Part shown: positions 27,590 through 35,708 of the stretch, piece by piece
Numbering within the stretch: the first letter of the stretch is position 1
How the letters are laid out: every line of letters starts with the position of its first letter
Assembly: GCF_020985305.1 (NCBI RefSeq)
Contig: NZ_CP087588.1
Location: 2,406,501 to 2,470,500 of the forward strand
Length of the DNA: 64,000 nt
From: Croceicoccus sp. Ery15
Lineage (GTDB): Bacteria; Pseudomonadota; Alphaproteobacteria; Sphingomonadales; Sphingomonadaceae
Reading direction: 5' to 3'
Program-made: the position numbers and the translations under genes
Notes under the pieces: model-generated
Database searches by the model: none
The model's input: only the letters and a program-made list of their open reading frames with translations
Told to the model about the DNA's origin: nothing

Positions 27590-28393
27590 ATGACGATCCT
27601 GCCCACGCGCGAAGTCGAAAAGGTCTGGGGCCGCGATGTGCTTCCGGCACCGTTCGCGGCACCTGCGGGCAAGCGTATTGGCGAGGTATGGTTCGAACCG
27701 CCCGCCGAACTGGACGAATTGCTCGTCAAATATATCTTCACGTCGGAAAAGCTGTCGATCCAGACCCATCCGGACGACGATCAGGCCGAAGCTGTAGGCA
27801 AGGGGCGTCAGGGCAAGTCGGAATGCTGGTATGTGATCGACGCCGATCCCGGCGCGACACTGGGCGTGGGGTTTGCCGACAATATTGATGCCGATGCGAT
27901 GCGTACCGCCGCGCTGGATGGCTCGATAGAGGATATGCTGGTCTGGCACGAGGTGAAGGCTGGCGATTTCTTTTATATTCCGGCCAATACGGTGCATGCC
28001 ATCGGCGCGGGCGTCAGCCTGATCGAGGTGCAGCAGAATTCGGACATTACCTACCGGCTGTACGATTATGGCCGTCCGCGCGAATTGCATCTGGACAAGG
28101 GGATGGCCGTGGCCAAGGGCGCCCCGCACGATCCGTCGCTGCGTTTTCATGTGCCCGATCGCGGCACGATGAGGCTGGTCGACGGGCCGTTTTTCCTGCT
28201 CGACCGGCTCGACGGGCTGCCCGATGCCGGTATCGTCGCCGATTATCCCGGTGCCTTGCTGGTCATCCCGCGCGACGGGCCGGTTCGGATCGGGACGGAT
28301 ATGGTCGAACCAGGGCAATGCGCGCTGGCGCAAAGCATTGAGGATGTGGGCTTTCCACCCGCAGGCCGTTGCCTGATCGCCCGCGCAGTCTGA
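27590..28393 (+). CDS. manA: class I mannose-6-phosphate isomerase
   Basis: This cupin-fold zinc enzyme interconverts fructose-6-phosphate and mannose-6-phosphate. Zinc-binding residues are visible in LSIQTHPDDDQAEAVGKG and in DFFYIPANTVHAIGAGVSLIE. I chose the ATG at 27590, with GAGG at 27578-27581 spaced eight bases upstream; GTG/ATG codons at 27557, 27560 and 27572 would add up to 11 residues. With 267 residues it is of the short form. It supplies mannose to the GDP-mannose pathway of this cluster; the phosphomannomutase needed between them is not in the window. Confidence 0.92.
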   Translation: MTILPTREVEKVWGRDVLPAPFAAPAGKRIGEVWFEPPAELDELLVKYIFTSEKLSIQTHPDDDQAEAVGKGRQGKSECWYVIDADPGATLGVGFADNIDADAMRTAALDGSIEDMLVWHEVKAGDFFYIPANTVHAIGAGVSLIEVQQNSDITYRLYDYGRPRELHLDKGMAVAKGAPHDPSLRFHVPDRGTMRLVDGPFFLLDRLDGLPDAGIVADYPGALLVIPRDGPVRIGTDMVEPGQCALAQSIEDVGFPPAGRCLIARAV

Positions 28394-28454
28394 ATCGCAT
28401 CACCGGCGCTGATCGCGTCTTGCACCCGCGCCGCGCCGGATTACATTTGCGGCC

Positions 28455-28895
28455 ATGATCGCGCAGACCATTCAACTCGCCCTTGCGCCCGTGTTCGTGC
28501 TGGTCGCGATCGGGAACATACTGAACCTGCTGGCAGGCCGCCTTGGCCGCGTGGTCGATCGCGCCCGCGTGCTGCAGGTGAAATATAAGGAAACCCAGGG
28601 GGCCGAGCATGACGAGGTCGTGCGCGAGATCAGGTCGGTGGATCAGCGCATTGCCATGATCAATCGCGCCATGCTGTTGCTGGTGGTCTCGGCGCTGATG
28701 ATCGGGCTGACCGTGCTGTCGATCTTTCTGACGACCTATTACTGGGCGGATCTGGGCTGGCTGGACGGGCTGTTCTTCCTGCTTGCGCTCAGCCTGCTGA
28801 TGGTCGCGCTGGTCACATTCCTGTCCGAAGCACGGCTGGCATCCAGCACCTTGCGCATTCCTTCCGAATTGCTCGAAAGGCACCGTAAGCTTTAG
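28455..28895 (+). CDS. DUF2721 membrane protein
   Basis: This 146-residue protein has an N-terminal hydrophobic segment (IQLALAPVFVLVAIGNILNLL), a basic amphipathic stretch (GRLGRVVDRARVL), and two further transmembrane helices near residues 70-90 and 100-125. This pattern matches the DUF2721 family, whose function is unknown. It stands alone on the plus strand and converges on the PHA-system gene. Confidence 0.8.
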   Translation: MIAQTIQLALAPVFVLVAIGNILNLLAGRLGRVVDRARVLQVKYKETQGAEHDEVVREIRSVDQRIAMINRAMLLLVVSALMIGLTVLSIFLTTYYWADLGWLDGLFFLLALSLLMVALVTFLSEARLASSTLRIPSELLERHRKL

Positions 28896-28904
28896 CGGCA
28901 CGCG

Positions 28905-29201
28905 TCAGCTCAACAGCTTGCGGCCCTTGTCTTCCAGCGCGCCGCTGATCATCGGTTCGACAAAGGACAGGCCGGGCGGCAGGTCGATTTCAAACACGAC
29001 TTGCGCGTCTTCCACATCGACATGGCCGGTCAGTTCCTGACCCATGGCGCGGATCACCATCATCATCCGGTCCTCGCCCGACCATGACGTTTCGATCTGC
29101 GCCAGCCCGCCGGGGATGAAACCGGCCATATCGTCGCGCCGCGTGTCGAGACGGCGGCGCACTTCGGCACGGTCGAGCGAATGGGGAACGGCGACGCGCA
29201 T
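28905..29201 (-). CDS. polyhydroxyalkanoic acid system family protein
   Basis: This 98-residue protein resembles the small PHA_gran_rgn family: it starts MRVAVPHSLDRAEVRRRLDT and has the alternating strand pattern through GELTGHVDVEDAQVVFEIDL-like sequence ending DLPPGLSFVEPMISGALEDK. The family has been linked to polyhydroxyalkanoate granule genes, but no pha gene is in this window. It follows the XpaC-like gene by 21 bases and may belong to the same transcript. Confidence 0.75.
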   Translation of the reverse strand: MRVAVPHSLDRAEVRRRLDTRRDDMAGFIPGGLAQIETSWSGEDRMMMVIRAMGQELTGHVDVEDAQVVFEIDLPPGLSFVEPMISGALEDKGRKLLS

Positions 29202-29222
29202 ATCGGGGGCTGTCCTCGGGTC

Positions 29223-30092
29223 TCAGCTTTTGCTGCGCGATGGCAGCGGGCTCTTGTCGAAATTCAGCGGCACACCGCTGTCGCCGTCAGCTTCGGGCAG
29301 GGCCGTATCGCTGGCAGAGGGCGGGGGCAGCGCGGTATCGGGGGGCGAGATTTCTCCCAGCGGCATATCCGGCCCGCCATAGCGGTAATCGAGGTAGCGG
29401 CTGCGGGTCGCAAGCTCGTCCAGCGCGCCCTCGGCCAGCTGGCGGGTGACGACATCGATCTCGCCGCTGATCCGCTGAAGCCCGTCGACCAGTTGCCGGT
29501 CGGGCGTGCCGCCCGCCCGCGCCTCGGCCCGCAAATGGGCGGGGATCGCGGTATAGCTGGCCACCATTTGCGGCAGATGTTCGCCCACTAGCTTGCGCAC
29601 TTCGACAGCGGCGGGGGTGTTTTCGTCCAGCCCCGTCAGTTGCACGCCCAGCCCGTCGAGCTGGCTGCCGATCTGTTCGACCAGATTGACCGCGGGTGCG
29701 GGCAGGGCCGGGCGCTGCGATTCCAGCCATAATTCGGTGCGGGCGACCGTCTGTTTCAGATTGCCGCGGGTCAGCTCCTCCCGCTTGGGCACTTTTATCC
29801 GCGGATAGCGCAGGAAGAAGAACGCCGCGACGATCATGAGCAGGACGGTGACGAACAACCCTTCGAACCCAAGCGCCGAGACGAACAGGCCAAAGCCCAT
29901 CGACGCGATCACGATGGCCGCCAGCGCCATGGCCAGCCGCAGCAGCTTGCCGGTCAGATGCTCGCGCTTGATTCTGGCCGAACCCTTGCCGATCGACCCG
30001 CTGCCCGCACGCCGTCCGCCCGCGCGCTGATGCGTCAGGCTGGACTTGGCCGAGGCCATGATCCGGTCGGAATCGTGCGTGCTGTCGGCCAT
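29223..30092 (-). CDS. XpaC-like (5-bromo-4-chloroindolyl phosphate hydrolysis) protein
   Basis: This 289-residue protein has a basic N-terminus, two adjacent transmembrane helices near residues 50-95 (LLRLAMALAAIVIASMGFGL, then FEGLFVTVLLMIVAAFFFLR) and a helical cytoplasmic domain. The layout and its place directly after a TelA gene match the XpaC family. The enzymatic activity implied by the family name is not established. It starts seven bases after telA and is presumably co-expressed. Confidence 0.8.
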   Translation of the reverse strand: MADSTHDSDRIMASAKSSLTHQRAGGRRAGSGSIGKGSARIKREHLTGKLLRLAMALAAIVIASMGFGLFVSALGFEGLFVTVLLMIVAAFFFLRYPRIKVPKREELTRGNLKQTVARTELWLESQRPALPAPAVNLVEQIGSQLDGLGVQLTGLDENTPAAVEVRKLVGEHLPQMVASYTAIPAHLRAEARAGGTPDRQLVDGLQRISGEIDVVTRQLAEGALDELATRSRYLDYRYGGPDMPLGEISPPDTALPPPSASDTALPEADGDSGVPLNFDKSPLPSRSKS

Positions 30093-30099
30093 CCGTGCC

Positions 30100-31314
30100 T
30101 CAGCCCTCGATGCTCAGCAGATCGGACTGCTGGATTTCGGCAGCGGCGCGATTGGCGCCCTCTGCCCGCGCGATATAGCCGCGCGACTTCTCCACCTCGT
30201 CAGACAGCGTGTTGACGGTCTGCTTCATCGAATCGAGCGCCTTCACCTTGAAATTGTCGATCGTGTCCATCGTGTCATAGATGTTCTGGAACGCGCGTTG
30301 CAGCGTTTCCAGCGGGATCGTGCTGGATGCGGCCTGTTCGTGGATCGTGCCCGTCTGCTGTTTCAGCAGCGTGCTGGTCGAATCGATGATTCCCGCCGTG
30401 GTGGTATTGAGCGCGGTGATCTGCCCCAGCACCAGTTTCTGGTTCGTCATCGCCTGTGCCACGGTGACTGCGGTGCGCAGCGCGGAAACGGTGGTGGTGC
30501 TGGCGCGATCGACGCCCTTTACCAGCTCGACATTGTTCTTCTTGACCAGATCCAGCGCGAGATAGCCTTGCACCGACACGGCCATTTGCGTCAGCAGGTC
30601 CTGCGTGCGCTGGCGCGTATAGAACAGCGCGGTTTCGCGGATCGCCTTGGCCTTGGCAGGGTCGGAAACGTCCAGCTCGTTCGCCGCATTCTCAAGCTCG
30701 CGGTCCAGCGCCTTGGAAATGTGGATCATCTGTTCCAGATTGCCCATCGCTTCCCACAATTTGGCGCGTTCGGTGTCGATGGCGGCATTGTCCATCAACA
30801 GCTCGTCCTTGCCGCTGGCAAGACGCGTCAGGATCGACTGGATATGCGTTTGCGCGCTGGAATAGCTGTCGAAATAGTTCTTCAACTTGTTGCCGAAGGG
30901 GATGATGCCCAGAATCTTGCGCGGGCCCGACAGCTTGCCCTGACGTCCGGGGTCCAGTTCCTCGACCGTGCGGCGCAATTCTGCCAGATCGGCGCCAACG
31001 CCCGTATCCTGATCCATGGCGCGGACCGGACGGTCGAGAAAGCGGTTCGACTGGCCCGCCGCCGCGACGATTTCCTTGCGGCCCATATTGGTCAACTGGT
31101 CGACCTTCTTGCCGAATTCGGGCGAATTGGCGTCGGCGGCGATCAGATCCTCGACAAAGCTTTCGACCTTGGATTCAAGCTTCGACTTCACCTCTTCGCT
31201 GACGGGGACGAGGCCCGCCGCCTTTTCGGGCTTTACCTCGGGCACGGGGCTGGGCGCTTCCAGCGTCAGCTCGGTCTCGGTCGCAGTCGCGGTGGGTACG
31301 GTCTGGTCGGCCAT
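30100..31314 (-). CDS. TelA-type toxic anion resistance protein
   Basis: This 404-residue, almost entirely helical soluble protein belongs to the TelA/KlaA family, first linked to tellurite resistance. Recognisable stretches are LDRPVRAMDQDTGVGADLAE, IIPFGNKLKNYFDSYSSAQ and QTQDLLTQMAVSVQGYLALD-like sequence. There is no signal peptide or membrane segment. The telA-xpaC pair with a small downstream gene is the usual operon; the biochemical role is unknown and probably concerns envelope stress rather than tellurite specifically. Confidence 0.88.
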   Translation of the reverse strand: MADQTVPTATATETELTLEAPSPVPEVKPEKAAGLVPVSEEVKSKLESKVESFVEDLIAADANSPEFGKKVDQLTNMGRKEIVAAAGQSNRFLDRPVRAMDQDTGVGADLAELRRTVEELDPGRQGKLSGPRKILGIIPFGNKLKNYFDSYSSAQTHIQSILTRLASGKDELLMDNAAIDTERAKLWEAMGNLEQMIHISKALDRELENAANELDVSDPAKAKAIRETALFYTRQRTQDLLTQMAVSVQGYLALDLVKKNNVELVKGVDRASTTTVSALRTAVTVAQAMTNQKLVLGQITALNTTTAGIIDSTSTLLKQQTGTIHEQAASSTIPLETLQRAFQNIYDTMDTIDNFKVKALDSMKQTVNTLSDEVEKSRGYIARAEGANRAAAEIQQSDLLSIEG

Positions 31315-31566
31315 CGTGTTCCTGATCTCTTGCCGGGGACGTCCCCGTTAGGATTGGTGTATTAGCAATATAAGACAGTCGTTTCAAGAATGCCTGCCGC
31401 CGGTCATTCGGGGCATGCCATTCTGGCAGGGGACTGTGACGGGCAAAGGAATGCGACAAACCATGGCTGTTCGCAACCGCATCCGCGCATATTGCGCAAT
31501 TCGCACGCTGCGCTAGATTTGCGGGCAAGAGCCCATGTTCGGGCCAATTCCTCAGGACGACCAAAA

Positions 31567-31698
31567 ATGTTCCGCAAGACTGTGTTCACCGCCGCCATGA
31601 CCGCGACCCTTCTGGCGCTCGCCGCCTGCAACACGGTGAAGGGGTTGGGCGAGGATATCAGCTCGGTCGGCCGCGCGGGCGAGGAAGCGATCGACTGA
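31567..31698 (+). CDS. entericidin-like small lipoprotein
   Basis: This 43-residue lipoprotein has a signal with lipobox ALAAC (C21) and a mature part of NTVKGLGEDISSVGRAGEEA, which matches the entericidin A/B family. These are small envelope lipoproteins, toxic or stress-related in enterobacteria; in alphaproteobacteria the role is unclear. No paired entericidin gene is adjacent. The frame is open upstream to 31390, but the lipoprotein signal fixes the start. Confidence 0.85.
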   Translation: MFRKTVFTAAMTATLLALAACNTVKGLGEDISSVGRAGEEAID

Positions 31699-31722
31699 TC
31701 GCTGCGCCCTGACGGCTTTGGC

Positions 31723-33576
31723 TCAGCGGTATTCGTTCCAGCTTTTCGTCAGCATTACCGCGCAATTGATGATGCCGACCAGCGAATAGGTCTGCGGGTA
31801 ATTGCCCCATAGCTCGAGGCTGTGCGGGTCGATATCCTCGCTCAGCATGCCGGCGCCGGTGCGGCGGTCCAGCATCGCTTCGAACAGTGTGCGCGCTTCC
31901 TCGCTCCGGCCGGTGTGGTGCAGCGCCTCGATCAGCCAGAAGGTGCAGACATTGAAGGCGGTGTGCGGCAGGCCGAAATCGTCCTCGCTGTCATAGCGCA
32001 GCATGTGATCGCCGCGCCGCAATGCCTTTTCCAGCACCGCCAGCGTCGAATGAAACTTGGGGTCGTCCTTGCCGATGAACCGCAGGTCGAGCAATTGCAG
32101 CAGGCTGGCATCGCGCTGGTCGCCGCCGAAAGTGGCCGCGATGGCGCCCGTCTTCTCGTTCCATGCGGCTTTCAGGATCGCCTCTTGCACGCGCGCGGCG
32201 TGGCTTTTCCAATATTCCTCCCGCTCGGTCAGGCCCAGTGCCTGCGCTGCATGGGCCAGCCGGTCCGCCGCCGCCCAGCACATCGCTGCCGAATAGGTAT
32301 GGATATGGGTGGAATTGCGCAGTTCCCACAGCCCCGCATCGGGCGTGGACCACACTTTCAACGCCCGTTCCCCCACACGTTCCAGCGACTGGAAATCCTC
32401 TATCCCCGACATCCGCAGCAAACGGTGATCGGCAAAGGCCTGCGCCGATGAGAGGATGATCTGGCCATAGGCATCGTGCTGCACTTGCCGCCACGCGTCA
32501 TTGCCAACGCGAACCGGCCCCATCCCGCGATAGCCCGCAAGGCCCGGCGCTTCCCATTCCAGCAATTCGCCATTGCCGCGTACGTCGTACAGCGGCTGAA
32601 TATGCCCGCCCTGCGCATTATCGACGATATTGCGCAAATATTCGAGATAGCTTTCCAGCACATCCAGCGCGCCGATCCGGTTCAGCGCCTGCACCGTGTA
32701 GTAGGCGTCGCGGATCCAGCAGTAACGGTAATCCCAGTTGCGGCCCGAATTGGCATGTTCGGGGATCGACGTCGTCAGCGCGGCGACGATCGCGCCCGAA
32801 TCCTCGTGCTGGCACAATTTCAGCCCGATGGCGGCGCGGATCACCGCATCCTGCCATTCGAACGGTATCGCCAGACCGCGCACCCAATGCTGCCATTCAT
32901 CGACCGTGCGGGCCATCATGTCGGAAATGCCCGAGGCGATGGCGTCGGAAAAGCTTTCGTCGGGTCCGAAGAAGAAATGCAAATCGTTCTCGACGCGGAA
33001 CGGGCTTTCCTGTTGCACCAGACCGACCGGCGCATCGGTGGTCAGCCGCATGCCCATGGCAGGCATGCGATAGGACACATGGCTGGAGCCGAAGCTGCGT
33101 TCGGGCGTGCTTTCGCCATATTCGCAGGCCGGGCGCAGCCGCATGCGCATGCGCGGAGAGCCGGAGACAGGCCGGACAATGCGCACGAATGCCACGGGGC
33201 GATACATGCGCCCGCGATGCTTGTAACGCGGGCAGAAATCGTAGACGTCGAATGCATTGCCATCGTCGTCGGCAAAGCTGGTTTTCAATATCGGCGTGTT
33301 GCGAAGATAGGACTGGCCCACGACTTTCCCGCCTTCGAGCGAGATCGACCAGAATCCGCGATCCTCGTCCCCTTGCTTGCCGTGATCCAGCAGCGAACAG
33401 AACACCGGATCGCCATCGACGCGCGGCAGGCAGGCCCAGCTGAAAGTCGCCTCGGTATCGATCAGTGCAGAGCACTGGCAATTGCCGATCGGCCAGAGAT
33501 CGAGCGATGCGGAGGCGCGCTGCGGCGGCGGAACCTCGCGCGAGACGGCGGCGGTTACGTGATTCGGATCGTTCAT
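31723..33576 (-). CDS. glycoside hydrolase family 15 protein
   Basis: This 617-residue protein is a glucoamylase/trehalase-type GH15 enzyme. It has an N-terminal beta-sandwich (residues about 15-250) and an (alpha/alpha)6 catalytic barrel with RNWDYRYCWIRDAYYTVQAL and the late acidic motif GMLSEDIDPHSLELWGNYPQ. There is no signal peptide, so it acts in the cytoplasm, on trehalose or short alpha-glucans. Start at 33576 (MNDPNH). The upstream extension in the same frame is not protein-like. It is divergent from the DUF389 gene. Confidence 0.9.
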   Translation of the reverse strand: MNDPNHVTAAVSREVPPPQRASASLDLWPIGNCQCSALIDTEATFSWACLPRVDGDPVFCSLLDHGKQGDEDRGFWSISLEGGKVVGQSYLRNTPILKTSFADDDGNAFDVYDFCPRYKHRGRMYRPVAFVRIVRPVSGSPRMRMRLRPACEYGESTPERSFGSSHVSYRMPAMGMRLTTDAPVGLVQQESPFRVENDLHFFFGPDESFSDAIASGISDMMARTVDEWQHWVRGLAIPFEWQDAVIRAAIGLKLCQHEDSGAIVAALTTSIPEHANSGRNWDYRYCWIRDAYYTVQALNRIGALDVLESYLEYLRNIVDNAQGGHIQPLYDVRGNGELLEWEAPGLAGYRGMGPVRVGNDAWRQVQHDAYGQIILSSAQAFADHRLLRMSGIEDFQSLERVGERALKVWSTPDAGLWELRNSTHIHTYSAAMCWAAADRLAHAAQALGLTEREEYWKSHAARVQEAILKAAWNEKTGAIAATFGGDQRDASLLQLLDLRFIGKDDPKFHSTLAVLEKALRRGDHMLRYDSEDDFGLPHTAFNVCTFWLIEALHHTGRSEEARTLFEAMLDRRTGAGMLSEDIDPHSLELWGNYPQTYSLVGIINCAVMLTKSWNEYR

Positions 33577-33682
33577 CACCGCAATGTCTGGCGTTTCGAT
33601 GCGCCGCTGTGAAGGGCAAAGCTGCGCAAATCTTGGCATTCGCGCTCTCGACACTGCAAAAAAACAAGCGCAATCAGGCGTC

Positions 33683-35269
33683 ATGACGACCAGTGACGCC
33701 AATGCGCCCGTGCAGGAAACGCCCAGCAGGCAAATGACCAGCTTTACCGATGTGCTGCTGTCGTGGCGGCTGTGGTGGCGCCATACGGTCTGCGCCAGCG
33801 TCGATCAGGCAGAGGTGATTGAACAGCGGCGCGAGGATGCGGTGATATCCGCGCGCTATCTGTTCATGCTGGCGATGTCGGCGGGGATCGCGGTGCTGGG
33901 GCTGTTGCTGTCATCGCCTGCGGTGGTGATCGGCGCAATGTTGCTGTCGCCGCTGATGGGCCCGATCATCGGGCTGGGGTTCAGCCTTGCGACGGGCGAT
34001 TTCGGCTGGCTGCGCAAATCGGCAAAAGCACTGGCCATCGGTTCGGTTCTGGCAGTGGGCTTTACCGCGCTGATCGTGGCGGTGTCGCCGATCCAGACGG
34101 TGACGGCAGAGATCGCGGCGCGTACGCGGCCCAATCTGTTCGACCTGTTCGTCGCGCTGTTTTCGGCGCTGGCCGGTGCCTATGCGATGATCCGCGGGCG
34201 CGAGGGCGCCGTGGTGGGCGTCGCCATCGCTACCGCCCTGATGCCGCCGCTGGCCGTGGTGGGCTTTGGCCTTGCGACATTCAACTGGACCGTGTTTTCG
34301 GGCGCGCTGCTGCTGTATATTACGAACCTTATCACCATTGCGCTGACCGCGACGGTGATGGCGCGGCTTTACGGCTTCCGGTCGAACCTCAACAAGAACC
34401 AGACGCGCCTTCAGGATGTGGTGGTGATCGCGGCCTTCGTCGCGCTGGCGATACCGCTGGGCCTGTCGCTGAACCAGATCCGCAAGGAAGCACTATTCAC
34501 GCGGCAGGCGAATACGGCGATTTCGGACAGCTTTACCGGCAGGGCGCGCATCTCTTCGATCGATATCGATTTTGAAGGGGAGAATATCGCCGTCAACGCC
34601 ACCGTTCTGACGCCGGAAATTGCTCCGCGCGCGCAGGAAATGGTCCAGCGGCGGCTGTCGCGGCTGATGGAAGAGCCCGTTCTGGTCACCATCGAGCAGT
34701 TCAAGGTCGGCACCAGTGCCAGCGCGGCCGAGGAAGCGCAGCTGGCTGCCGCTCGCGCGCAGGCGCAGGAGGCCAGCGACCGCGAGGTGCGCGATCTGGT
34801 CGAGCTGATGGCGCTGGTGGCGGGCGTGGACGAAGGCGATGTGCTGGTCGACCGCGACAACCGCCGCGCGCAAGTGATGGCCAAGCCGCTCGAGGGTGCC
34901 GAATTGCTTGCCTATCGCGAGCTGGAGCAGCGGATCGCGGGCCGCTTGCCCGAATGGCGCATCACGCTGGTGCCGCCCGCCCGTGCGTTGCCCGATATCA
35001 CGCTGAACGGCGACGGTCCCGACGAACAGGGCGCCAAGGCGTTCGATCTGGTCGAATGGGCCGGGAAACGCATCGCATCGCCGATCGAAGTCGCCGGAAA
35101 CGAGGAGGATGTGCTGCTGGTACGCCGTCTTTTGGCGGCCGATGGTGTCGCCACCGTGCCCGTCGCTGGCGGATCGAGCGGGCGGGTGCAATTGCGCTGG
35201 GCCAGCCCCGACACCCCTGCTGTGCCGGTGCCCGAGGAAGTAATCGTGCCGACCATAACCGCCGATTGA
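33683..35269 (+). CDS. DUF389 (TIGR00341-type) membrane protein
   Basis: This 528-residue protein has six or so transmembrane helices in residues about 60-290, with the glycine-rich segment SSPAVVIGAMLLSPLMGPII that is characteristic of DUF389. A large soluble C-terminal domain with an alanine- and glutamate-rich coiled region (near residues 345-380) follows. The function of the family is unknown. The start at 33683 is preferred; an upstream extension overlaps the divergent GH15 start. A MAPEG gene follows 23 bases downstream. Confidence 0.87.
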   Translation: MTTSDANAPVQETPSRQMTSFTDVLLSWRLWWRHTVCASVDQAEVIEQRREDAVISARYLFMLAMSAGIAVLGLLLSSPAVVIGAMLLSPLMGPIIGLGFSLATGDFGWLRKSAKALAIGSVLAVGFTALIVAVSPIQTVTAEIAARTRPNLFDLFVALFSALAGAYAMIRGREGAVVGVAIATALMPPLAVVGFGLATFNWTVFSGALLLYITNLITIALTATVMARLYGFRSNLNKNQTRLQDVVVIAAFVALAIPLGLSLNQIRKEALFTRQANTAISDSFTGRARISSIDIDFEGENIAVNATVLTPEIAPRAQEMVQRRLSRLMEEPVLVTIEQFKVGTSASAAEEAQLAAARAQAQEASDREVRDLVELMALVAGVDEGDVLVDRDNRRAQVMAKPLEGAELLAYRELEQRIAGRLPEWRITLVPPARALPDITLNGDGPDEQGAKAFDLVEWAGKRIASPIEVAGNEEDVLLVRRLLAADGVATVPVAGGSSGRVQLRWASPDTPAVPVPEEVIVPTITAD

Positions 35270-35292
35270 AGACGATAAGGGAGAACCGGCCC

Positions 35293-35691
35293 ATGGCTGT
35301 CGAAATCCGTATCCTTGCCTATGCGGCGATCCTGCTGCTGGTCCATATTTTCGCCGAAGGCCATGCCAAGACGAAACAATATGGCACCAGCTGGAACACC
35401 GGCGCGCGGGACGAGGATTTGCCCCCGCTTAACAAGATCGCGGGCAGGCTGGGCCGCGCGCGCGGCAATTACATGGAAACGCTGCCCATCGCCGTCATTG
35501 CCCTGCTGGGCGTCGTCGTTGCGGACAAGACCAGCGCGATGACGGCGCTGGGAGGCTGGTTGTGGCTGGGCGCGCGGATCGTTTACCTGCCGCTATACTG
35601 GGCAGGCGTTCCGGTGGTGCGGACCTTGTGCTTTCTGGTCAGCCTTGTCGGGCTGGGCATGGTGCTCTGGCCGCTGCTGTTCGCCAGCTAG
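35293..35691 (+). CDS. MAPEG family protein
   Basis: This 132-residue integral membrane protein has four hydrophobic helices and the MAPEG core GRLGRARGNYMETLPIAVIA, in which the RANxxE-like motif appears as RARGNYMET. Family members include glutathione S-transferases and peroxidases of membranes; the bacterial proteins are poorly characterised. It begins shortly after the DUF389 gene and is probably co-transcribed. Confidence 0.87.
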   Translation: MAVEIRILAYAAILLLVHIFAEGHAKTKQYGTSWNTGARDEDLPPLNKIAGRLGRARGNYMETLPIAVIALLGVVVADKTSAMTALGGWLWLGARIVYLPLYWAGVPVVRTLCFLVSLVGLGMVLWPLLFAS

Positions 35692-35708
35692 GCGGCCAGA
35701 AAACACGC

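Noticed and set aside
26473..27741. 422-codon frame on the minus strand
   Set aside because: It is antisense to the manC gene and has no recognisable domain.
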